From Parabacteroides sp. (GTDB lineage: Bacteria; Bacteroidota; Bacteroidia; Bacteroidales; Tannerellaceae), in NCBI GenBank assembly GCA_019411205.1, contig DXRF01000002.1, positions 1-32,079 of the forward strand: DNA of 32,079 nt, in the 5' to 3' direction. This document shows positions 6,966-13,839 of this stretch, piece after piece. Numbering within the stretch: the stretch's first letter is position 1; each line of letters starts with the position of its first letter. The notes beneath the pieces were generated by a model. It searched no databases. It was not told the origin of the DNA and saw nothing but the letters and a program-made list of their open reading frames with translations. A program made the translations under genes and the position numbers.

Positions 6966-8303
6966 ATGAAATATAAATACCTGTTATTGTTGCTTTTTTC
7001 TCTTCTTTTTTTCTCTTGTGAGATGAAGAAAGAGATATTGGGACAAACTGATAAAGGTCAGACTGATGACACGACCGTAGAAAACCAGGGGCTGTTAGAT
7101 TTGGAGTTGAAGCCGGAAAAAGAAGCGGATATCCCTGTTTCGAAGGGAGGAAGTGCTACTGGTTCACAGACTGTTATATTGGATGTTAATGAGTTTGCTA
7201 TCGATATCATTGATGTCAATGGTAATACGGTCAAGCATTATGACAGTTATGCCGATTTGAAGAATGAGGGAGGTTTGTTGCTTCCTGCCGGTCACTATTC
7301 GATTCGGGCGACGCTGGGAGAAGATGTGAATGCCGGTTTTGACAAGCCGTTTTATTCCGGTACGAATGTGTGTGAAATCACCCCTCAGGAAGTGGCAAAG
7401 GTGATTACGGACTGTGTGTTGAGCAATAAGAAAGTTACGTTCCGTTGTTCGGATGATTTCTTGAAGAAATTTAATGACGATTATTCGATCGTTATTGATA
7501 ATAAAGTGGGAGCTTTGACTACCCAAAACGGGGAAAAAAGGACAACCTATTTGAAGAATACCGGCATCTTACAGTTTACTGTATATGCGACTATGAAGAA
7601 TGGCGGAAAGACTTTGGTATATAATTATGATATGTCGAAAAATGAAGATATCCAGCAATATAATAATATATTGATCGACTTGGATCTTGAAGAAGGCGAC
7701 AGCTCTCCTGATGAACCGGATGATAACGAACCTGTCGAACCGGATGATCCTATTGTACCGGATGATTCGGTATCAGTTAAAAATCCGGTGATTAAGGTCG
7801 ACATATCCTTGATCGAGAAAGAATATGTAATCGAGATCCCTTCAGATTTTATCGATGCCGGTGGTGAGGGTGATGGTGGCGATGATAATGAAGGTGGTGA
7901 CACGGTAGCTAAGCCTACAATTGTAGGGGATGCAGGATTGGACATAAGCCAACCGATCGAGATATCGGGTGCAGGTAATAAAACTGTGCGTGTGAAGATT
8001 AATACACCGGGTAAATTGGCTTCGTTAGTTGTAAAAATAACTTCATCAACATTGGAGGCATTATTACCGGCTGTCGGGCTGACTTCCGAGTTTGATATTT
8101 GTGATGAGGGTTTGAAAGAAACTTTGTCAAAATTAGGATTGTCAGCAACAAAAGGTGCTACGTCTACAACGTTTGATATATCTTCTTTTATGCCGATGAT
8201 TGCAGGTTTGGGAGGAGGTGATTATCTCTTTACCATAACTGCGACGGATCAGTTGGGGCAAAAAGCTTCCAAGACATTAACGGTAAGAAACTTGAACGAT
8301 TAA
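6966..8303 (+). CDS. DUF4493 domain lipoprotein with acidic linkers
   Basis: A 445-residue lipoprotein; signal peptide ends LLFFSC (Cys18). DUF4493 domain about 40-220, with LPAGHYSIRATLG, FDKPFYSG and CVLSNKKVTFRC, the same landmarks as its paralogues. It is followed by a linker very rich in Asp, Glu and Pro (about 238-265, repeated E/D-P-D-D), a second Gly/Asp-rich stretch (about 298-310), then a C-terminal beta-rich module of about 120 residues ending in ATDQLGQKASKTLTVRN. That last module resembles the middle part of the following gene product. The acidic stretches could bind divalent cations or act as flexible spacers. It begins 4 nt after the previous stop. No catalytic motif is recognised. 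Confidence 0.85.
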   Translation: MKYKYLLLLLFSLLFFSCEMKKEILGQTDKGQTDDTTVENQGLLDLELKPEKEADIPVSKGGSATGSQTVILDVNEFAIDIIDVNGNTVKHYDSYADLKNEGGLLLPAGHYSIRATLGEDVNAGFDKPFYSGTNVCEITPQEVAKVITDCVLSNKKVTFRCSDDFLKKFNDDYSIVIDNKVGALTTQNGEKRTTYLKNTGILQFTVYATMKNGGKTLVYNYDMSKNEDIQQYNNILIDLDLEEGDSSPDEPDDNEPVEPDDPIVPDDSVSVKNPVIKVDISLIEKEYVIEIPSDFIDAGGEGDGGDDNEGGDTVAKPTIVGDAGLDISQPIEISGAGNKTVRVKINTPGKLASLVVKITSSTLEALLPAVGLTSEFDICDEGLKETLSKLGLSATKGATSTTFDISSFMPMIAGLGGGDYLFTITATDQLGQKASKTLTVRNLND

Positions 8304-8309
8304 TGAGTG

Positions 8310-10568
8310 ATGAACAGTATGAAGTTATATATATTTGCTTGCTTGTGTAGTTTGATATTATGGGGAGTGAGCTGTAATGAAGAATCGGCAGGGATACCGA
8401 CAGGCTCGTTGTTTTTAGGTATCGAAGAGGATGCTACATTGTTGACAAAGGCGGAATCGGCTGTCACGAATGAATCTCTTCGTGTCGATATCATCACTGC
8501 GGAAGGGGATACGATAAAAAGCTACTCCGATTATATCGATGAGGTGAAAGGCAAAAAGATCGTTCTTCCGGTAGGAACTTATACGATTTCAGTAAAATCA
8601 AACCAGTCGGAAGAGGCAGGATGGGAAAAACCGTTCTATTCCGGTTCGAAAGAAATAACCATTCAGTCCGGTGAGATAACCTCCGTACAGATTGTTTGCA
8701 GGATTTCGAATACGAAAGTAGCAGTCGAGTATGCCGACAATCTTGCTGACTATTTCAGCCACTATGAAACGACGGTTTCCAATACTTCCGGGAGCTTGCT
8801 TTATACGCGGGATGAGACTCGTGCCGGCTTTTTTAAAGCAGAGAAGCTTACGGCTGATTTGAAATTGGTCAATCAGGATGGAAACGAGTTTGCCATGCAA
8901 CGGGTGTTCCCGGATATAAAGGAACGGTATTTTTATAAGATAAAATACTCGCTTGACAATGGTGGTGGTGATAATGAAGAAGCTGGAGCTGATTTCGGTG
9001 GGATCATAGTGGACGAAAAGGCCGATACGATATATTACGGAATCTTCATCAAACAGGAAGATCTTTTCGGCAAGTCGGTTCCCAAATTGGTACTTGACGG
9101 CTTTACGGAAAATAAGATTGTCTATAAAAAGACTGAAAATCCGTCAGTTCCCGAACATTCTCTGACGATCGAAGCACCGAACGGCATCAAGCAGCTGAAA
9201 GTGGAAACAACTTCTTTCCAGTTTGCCGATGTTCCATCGTTTGATCTTTGTAACCTGACGGATGCTGCACGGACGCGTTTGCAGCAATTGGATTTCCCGA
9301 TGCAAGAAGTAAAAGACAAACAAGAGCTGACATTCGTGTTGACCGATTTTGCTAAAGCATTAGAATTATCTTCTGAAACGCAAACAACCCTTCATACGTT
9401 TTCTTTCTATGTCTTGGATAATTTGAATCAGGAAACAACTGTTGTATTCACATATGAGGTTCGCCCGAATGTCGCTGCTTATGTGGAAAAACCTTATTGT
9501 TGGACTACATTTGCTTTGTTAAAAGGTTATTGTGTAGATGAGAGTTCTTATTTCAAAGTGAAATTACCAAATGGAACTGTAAAAGATATAAAGAAGGTGA
9601 CGCGAGATACGGAAGGTAATGTGTCAGCACTTGTAACAGGATTGTCTGCCGGAACGTATTCTTATTCTTTGGCTTCTATAGACAATGCTGATATGACTTG
9701 TGAGCCGGTTGACTTTTCTTTAGCAGCTCCTTCGGAGGTACCGAACATTAATTTTGAGGATTGGGGAACCCGGTCGAAAAAGAAGGTTGTTGGAATTGGT
9801 AATGCTACATTTATTTCTCCAAATGCAGACAGTGATGCTGTTTATTGGGATTCTGGTAATTGGGGTGCTGTAGCAGGTGGCGAAGTTTTGACACAGTCAA
9901 CAACTGTTGTTGCAACTGAGGCTTCTGAAAAGGCTGCAATGCTGACCTCCAAATGGGCGGGGGCACTCGGGTTTGGTGCGTTTGCCGCTGGAAGTATTTA
10001 TTCAGGCGAGGCCCAGTCGGTCGGTACGGATGGTGCTGTGTTGAAATACGGACAATCTTATCAAGGTTATCCTACCCATTTGCGCGGTTATTATAAATAT
10101 ACTCCGGGAAAGATTGATTGGTATGGAGATAAGACTCCTTCAGATGGACTGAAGAAAGATGAACAGGATGAATGCCTGATATACATTGCGCTGAGTACGA
10201 AACAACATGAAGTTATTTCTAAAACAGGTCAGATTGTGCCTTATCCCTTTGACGATGAGTCCGTCTTTGCTTATGGATCGTATGTTTCTGGCAAGACAGA
10301 AGATAAGACGGGGGAAACACTTGCGGAATCAATCAAGGAAGGATATGCCCCTTTTAAGATTAAATTGAATTATAAGACTGCTGTTCCTAAAACCGGATCG
10401 TTCTATATTTTAATTGTTGCGACATCCAGCCGCTATGGAGAATATTTTACCGGTTCAACCAGTAGTGTAATGTATGTAGATGAATTCAGCCTTGATTACG
10501 ACTACGATGCAGAAGCATTTTCAGGGACGGATTTAAAAGGAATGAAGCCTGTTGACATTAACGAATAA
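8310..10568 (+). CDS. DUF4493 and PCMD domain lipoprotein
   Basis: A lipoprotein of about 752 residues. A GTG at 8307 is in frame, but ATG at 8310 or ATG at 8319 is more likely; both leave a complete signal peptide ending LWGVSC. DUF4493 domain about 30-220 (LPVGTYTISVKSN, WEKPFYSG, CRISNTKVAVEY), a DGFTENK-starting module about 250-390, then a C-terminal PCMD domain from about 480 beginning NINFEDWG. PCMD landmarks are the VYWDSGNWG segment, RGYYKYTPGKID and the terminal YFTGSTSSVMYVDEFSLDY. Solved Bacteroides PCMD proteins have beta-sandwich folds and a suspected glycan-related role; no activity is established, so carbohydrate binding here is inference. It is nearly collinear at its C-terminus with the gene at 11323, implying duplication within the operon. 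Confidence 0.85.
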   Translation: MNSMKLYIFACLCSLILWGVSCNEESAGIPTGSLFLGIEEDATLLTKAESAVTNESLRVDIITAEGDTIKSYSDYIDEVKGKKIVLPVGTYTISVKSNQSEEAGWEKPFYSGSKEITIQSGEITSVQIVCRISNTKVAVEYADNLADYFSHYETTVSNTSGSLLYTRDETRAGFFKAEKLTADLKLVNQDGNEFAMQRVFPDIKERYFYKIKYSLDNGGGDNEEAGADFGGIIVDEKADTIYYGIFIKQEDLFGKSVPKLVLDGFTENKIVYKKTENPSVPEHSLTIEAPNGIKQLKVETTSFQFADVPSFDLCNLTDAARTRLQQLDFPMQEVKDKQELTFVLTDFAKALELSSETQTTLHTFSFYVLDNLNQETTVVFTYEVRPNVAAYVEKPYCWTTFALLKGYCVDESSYFKVKLPNGTVKDIKKVTRDTEGNVSALVTGLSAGTYSYSLASIDNADMTCEPVDFSLAAPSEVPNINFEDWGTRSKKKVVGIGNATFISPNADSDAVYWDSGNWGAVAGGEVLTQSTTVVATEASEKAAMLTSKWAGALGFGAFAAGSIYSGEAQSVGTDGAVLKYGQSYQGYPTHLRGYYKYTPGKIDWYGDKTPSDGLKKDEQDECLIYIALSTKQHEVISKTGQIVPYPFDDESVFAYGSYVSGKTEDKTGETLAESIKEGYAPFKIKLNYKTAVPKTGSFYILIVATSSRYGEYFTGSTSSVMYVDEFSLDYDYDAEAFSGTDLKGMKPVDINE

Positions 10569-10575
10569 ACAAAAT

Positions 10576-11313
10576 ATGAGAAAAATAACAAGTCTGCTTT
10601 TGCTTTTGCTTTGTGCCGTGACGGTGCTTTCGGCGAGAGAGAATAAATATGATCGGGGAATCGTGATGAAGACATTTATTCCGAAAGGACAATGGATGGT
10701 GGGAGCGACGTTCTCCTATTCGGAACATGTGGATGATAATTTCGAATTCATGTCGTTGTTGAAAGATATCGATTCGGAGGGATATACATTCAAAGTGACA
10801 CCTTTGGTCAGTTATTTCATCCGTGACAATATCAGTATCGGCGGGCGTCTGGCTTATTCGCGCTCTTATACGAAACTGGATAATCTGTCGCTCTCGTTAG
10901 GCGATGATATCAGTTTGGATATAAATGAGTGGAATGATAAATCGAATACCTATTCGGCTGCTTTTTTTATTCGTACATACTTAAATTTGGGAGATAGTAA
11001 ACGTTTCGGTTTGTTTAATGAGGCACGTTTGCTGTACGGCTTTTCAAAAAGTACGAGCAGTTCGGATTTGGGAAGCGGATTGTCGGGCGTACATCAGTTG
11101 AAGCATAACTTGAATATCGGTGTTGCACCGGGTATCACCTGTTTTGTCAACGATTTTACGGCAGTGGAGGCTTCTATCGCTGTCGCAGGCCTGAACTTTA
11201 ATTGGTACGACCAGAAAAAAGATCAGGTGTATGATGGCAAACGTACTTCCAGTTCGGCAAACTTTAAGATAAATCTGCTCTCGATCGACTTGGGTATTGT
11301 TTTTTATCTATAA
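10576..11313 (+). CDS. Outer-membrane beta-barrel protein
   Basis: A 245-residue protein with a Sec signal peptide (MRKITSLLLLLLCAVTVLSA, cleavage after LSA) and no lipobox. The mature part is a series of alternating hydrophobic/polar strands with aromatic belts (GQWMVGATFSYSE, FKVTPLVSYFIRDNISIGGRLAYSRSY, AAFFIRTYLNL, FGLFNEARLLYGFS, LNIGVAPGITCFV, FTAVEASIAVAGLNFNWY), ending in INLLSIDLGIVFYL, a classical C-terminal barrel strand. The number of strands (about eight to ten) suggests a small OmpA/OmpW-like barrel. It sits among surface lipoproteins in the operon and could anchor or export them. The start is the ATG at 10576, 7 bp after the previous stop; an upstream TTG in frame is rejected. 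Confidence 0.82.
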   Translation: MRKITSLLLLLLCAVTVLSARENKYDRGIVMKTFIPKGQWMVGATFSYSEHVDDNFEFMSLLKDIDSEGYTFKVTPLVSYFIRDNISIGGRLAYSRSYTKLDNLSLSLGDDISLDINEWNDKSNTYSAAFFIRTYLNLGDSKRFGLFNEARLLYGFSKSTSSSDLGSGLSGVHQLKHNLNIGVAPGITCFVNDFTAVEASIAVAGLNFNWYDQKKDQVYDGKRTSSSANFKINLLSIDLGIVFYL

Positions 11314-11322
11314 GGAAGTGGT

Positions 11323-12957
11323 ATGAAACGAAAAAGCATATTTCTTACGTTCGGATTGCTGGTATTGTCTTGGATAGGATGTGTCGAAAACGATCTGCCG
11401 TATCCGACCATTGTTGGACAGATCACGGAGATGGAAGTTGCTGGTATGACTTCCTGCCGTATCCTCGGAGCTTCGAATATGGTGGAGATAAAAGTGGCCG
11501 ATACGATCGACCTGCGGGATTTGCGCGTCGAAAAGCTGGTCGTTACGGAGGGCATGAAGGTCTATCCGGATTCGGCTGCTTGTCTCGATATCGCTCATTT
11601 TCCGGATACCGGTTTTGTCTCGGCTGACAGTTTGCCTGCCGGTATGGATACACGGATGAATTTTCTGAATCCGGTGAAGTTCCGCCTGAGCCTTTATCAG
11701 GATTATGACTGGACGGTCAATGTCTCGCGGGATATCGTACGTAAGATAAAGGTAAAGAATCAGGTAGGTTCGGCCTTAATTGACGATTATACGAAGAATG
11801 TCATTGTTTATGTCGATTCGACCGAGCAACCCTCTTTACGAAATATTGAAATAGAAGAATTGCAATTAGGGAGTTCGATCGCACAGACGACTCCCGACCC
11901 TTCGAAAGTGGTTGATTTTACCCGTCCGCGTGTTTTCTATGTGACGGCATTTGACGAGACGGAAGAGTGGACCTTGAGCGTCCAATATCCGAATGCGAAT
12001 GTCCAACTGACACAGCTTTCCGCTTGGACACGCCGCGCATATGTCAGCGGGTCGATATCGAAAGGGGAAGTGGAAGCCGAATATCGTAAGGCTGGCGAAA
12101 CCGTTTGGGAGTCAGTGCTGCCTAACGAAATAAGCTATGAAGGAGAAGATTTTTTGATCATGATGACCCATCTGGCACCGGGGACGAATTACGAATATCG
12201 GTTAACGATGAACGGGACGGTAGGCGAGATACTCACGTTTACAACCGATACGGTCATGCAGGTCCCGAATCTCGGCTTTGACGATTGGGTGATGAAAAAC
12301 GAAAAGACTTGGTATCCGAATGCAACATTGGACGATGCCGACCATTTTTGGGATTCCGGCAACGAGGGGGCCAGCATCGCTAGTCGTAACCCGACTGCAC
12401 CGGAGACGGGTGATGTGGTGAAAGGCCGTGCTGTTAGGATGGCTTCTGATTACATCAGCATTGCCAGTAAATTCGCTGCTGGTAATATTTATACGGGCGA
12501 CTTTGTCGGTTTGGCAGGTATCGAAGGGGCTGAACTCGATTTCGGACAGCCTTATACCGGACGACCTTCGGCATTGAAAGGGTATTACAAATATACGCCG
12601 GGCGTGATCGACCAAGCAAAGGCTCCGTACGATGCCTTGATGGGGCAGACGGATTCATGCCATATCTACGTCGGCTTGTTCGATTGGACGGCCCCGTTCC
12701 GTGTCAACACGACAACCGGCACCTTTGTTGATCTGACCTGGAACAACGAGTCGATGATCGCATTCGGTGAATTGAAATCGAACGAAGCGACAGGCAGCGA
12801 ATACAAACAGTTTAAAATCAACTTGACTTATCGCGACTACTTCACCCGCCCGAAATACATCCTGATCGTAGCCTCCGCCAGTAAATACGGTGACTATTTC
12901 ACGGGTAGCACGAGCAGCGTGATGTATTTGGACGAGTGTGAGCTGGTGTTTGAGTAG
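11323..12957 (+). CDS. PCMD domain lipoprotein
   Basis: A 544-residue lipoprotein, lipobox LSWIGC (Cys20). Unlike the other operon lipoproteins it lacks DUF4493. The N-terminal about 230 residues are beta-rich modules including two segments with a D.DWTVNVS-like and EEWTLSVQYP-like ending, typical of Bacteroidales surface proteins with DUF5018-like or Ig-like repeats. A fibronectin-like part follows (about 225-310), then a PCMD domain from about 315 (NLGFDDWV, HFWDSGNEG, KGYYKYTPGVID) ending YFTGSTSSVMYLDECELVFE. The 11-residue YFTGSTSSVMY is identical to the gene ending at 10568. It is the last gene of the operon, 9 bp after the barrel gene. A glycan-related surface role is plausible but not shown. 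Confidence 0.85.
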   Translation: MKRKSIFLTFGLLVLSWIGCVENDLPYPTIVGQITEMEVAGMTSCRILGASNMVEIKVADTIDLRDLRVEKLVVTEGMKVYPDSAACLDIAHFPDTGFVSADSLPAGMDTRMNFLNPVKFRLSLYQDYDWTVNVSRDIVRKIKVKNQVGSALIDDYTKNVIVYVDSTEQPSLRNIEIEELQLGSSIAQTTPDPSKVVDFTRPRVFYVTAFDETEEWTLSVQYPNANVQLTQLSAWTRRAYVSGSISKGEVEAEYRKAGETVWESVLPNEISYEGEDFLIMMTHLAPGTNYEYRLTMNGTVGEILTFTTDTVMQVPNLGFDDWVMKNEKTWYPNATLDDADHFWDSGNEGASIASRNPTAPETGDVVKGRAVRMASDYISIASKFAAGNIYTGDFVGLAGIEGAELDFGQPYTGRPSALKGYYKYTPGVIDQAKAPYDALMGQTDSCHIYVGLFDWTAPFRVNTTTGTFVDLTWNNESMIAFGELKSNEATGSEYKQFKINLTYRDYFTRPKYILIVASASKYGDYFTGSTSSVMYLDECELVFE

Positions 12958-13051
12958 ATTGATAATTGAACGTTCTTTGAAAAGGTTGGATTTGAGGAGT
13001 TTGTTTGCAGAAACAAAAGATTTTACTTTACTTTGTGAAAAATGTTTGTTT

Positions 13052-13345
13052 ATGCGATCAAAAGAAGAATATATGGAGCTATTGCGTAGCTATTTTCTGA
13101 ACAAGGCAAAGGCTTACGGGGTTGTCAAGATGGCGCTGTTTGGTTCTGTGGTGCGTGGTGAACAAACAGAGACCAGCGATGTGGATGTAGCCTATGAAGG
13201 TAAAGCAGATATATTGTTGCGTTGCCGGATGAAGCAGGAATTAGAGGACTTATTCGGCTGTAGAGTCGATATTATCCGCCTCCGCGAGCAACTTTCTGGC
13301 ACTGCATTCTTGCAAAACATCTCTAAAGATTTACTCTATGTTTGA
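13052..13345 (+). CDS. MNT-domain nucleotidyltransferase (antitoxin of a HEPN/MNT pair)
   Basis: A 97-residue minimal nucleotidyltransferase. The core motif is GSVVRGEQTETSDVDV (residues 31-46), that is GS-x10-DxD with Asp43 and Asp45, and a third acidic residue Asp73 in RVDIIRL completes the metal site. In characterised MntA/HepT systems the MNT protein transfers AMP to a tyrosine of the HEPN toxin and so neutralises it. Here the HEPN gene overlaps it by 8 nt, so the two are translationally coupled. The start is ATG at 13052: the open frame extends upstream to 12938 but overlaps the previous gene and adds no domain. Its position 94 bp after the lipoprotein operon suggests either a separate promoter or low-level read-through. 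Confidence 0.9.
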   Translation: MRSKEEYMELLRSYFLNKAKAYGVVKMALFGSVVRGEQTETSDVDVAYEGKADILLRCRMKQELEDLFGCRVDIIRLREQLSGTAFLQNISKDLLYV

Positions 13346-13715
13346 CAAGGTCCGTATTGAAACGTTGCTGAGTCGGGTAGAAAATGCGATTCTGCTGATT
13401 CAAAGTAAAGCGGGTCAGTTGGAAATACCAAATGATTTTTTGTTGGATCAGGAAGGGACTTTCTTGCTCAGTGGAATATGTATGCAATTGATCTTTATTG
13501 GAGAAAGTATAAAGACAATAGATAATAAGACTTCTCATGCTTATTTGACGAATTATCCCAATATCTGTTGGACTCAAATTATGGGATTGCGTGATATTAT
13601 CGTTCATGAATATCATCGAATAGATGAAGAAGAAATCTTTAATATTATAAAGGTGGATCTATCTCCTCTTCTGTTGACGATCCGGCAAATGAAAAAAGAA
13701 TTGCCGAATTATTGA
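13338..13715 (+). CDS. HEPN-domain toxin (HepT/DUF86 family)
   Basis: A 125-residue, mainly helical protein of the HepT/DUF86 family. The diagnostic RX4HXY motif is present as RDIIVHEY with Arg85, His90 and Tyr92. In the family Arg and His form the RNase active site and the Tyr is the site AMPylated by the partner MNT enzyme. All residues needed for an active, regulated type VII toxin appear intact. It overlaps the MNT gene by 8 nt. Its A+T content by eye is higher than flanking housekeeping genes, consistent with horizontal acquisition. The target RNA cannot be predicted from sequence. Confidence 0.9.
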   Translation: MFDKVRIETLLSRVENAILLIQSKAGQLEIPNDFLLDQEGTFLLSGICMQLIFIGESIKTIDNKTSHAYLTNYPNICWTQIMGLRDIIVHEYHRIDEEEIFNIIKVDLSPLLLTIRQMKKELPNY

Positions 13716-13758
13716 CTTCTTTTCAAATCCTAAAGAATTAAAGATAGCTGAAAACAAC

Positions 13759-13818
13759 GTTTCCGGCAGCATCCCGGCGGGAATGGGATTAGAAACAGTG
13801 TTTCCGGCATGCCGGAAC
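13759..13818 (+). promoter_or_regulatory. Alternative hairpin region ahead of the repeat-protein gene
   Basis: GTTTCCGGCA occurs at 13759-13768 and again at 13800-13809, and TGCCGGAAC follows at 13810-13818. The third element can pair with either copy: as the 16-bp palindrome TTCCGGCATGCCGGAA (13802-13817), or as a longer-range 8-bp stem with the first copy. TCCCGGCGGGA between them is itself self-complementary. It lies between the HEPN gene and the next start. It could be a terminator for the toxin pair or a leader element; A-rich sequence follows. Confidence 0.35.
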
Positions 13819-13839
13819 AAAAAATATAAAGAAAGAAGG

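Noticed and set aside
10552..10575. Upstream TTG start for the beta-barrel gene
   Set aside because: It overlaps the previous gene and adds eight residues before a complete signal peptide; ATG at 10576 is 7 bp after the stop and fits better.
3495..12957. Operon considered as a polysaccharide utilisation locus
   Set aside because: No SusC/SusD-type genes, glycosidases or hybrid two-component sensor are present; the barrel is too small for a TonB-dependent transporter.
12938..13051. Upstream extension of the MNT gene
   Set aside because: The extra 38 residues overlap the end of the PCMD gene and match no part of the MNT fold; ATG at 13052 gives the family's usual length.
13783..13839. Upstream ATG for the large repeat protein
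   Set aside because: It adds 19 residues in front of a normal signal peptide and runs through the hairpin region, while ATG at 13840 has a direct AGAAGG ribosome-binding site.
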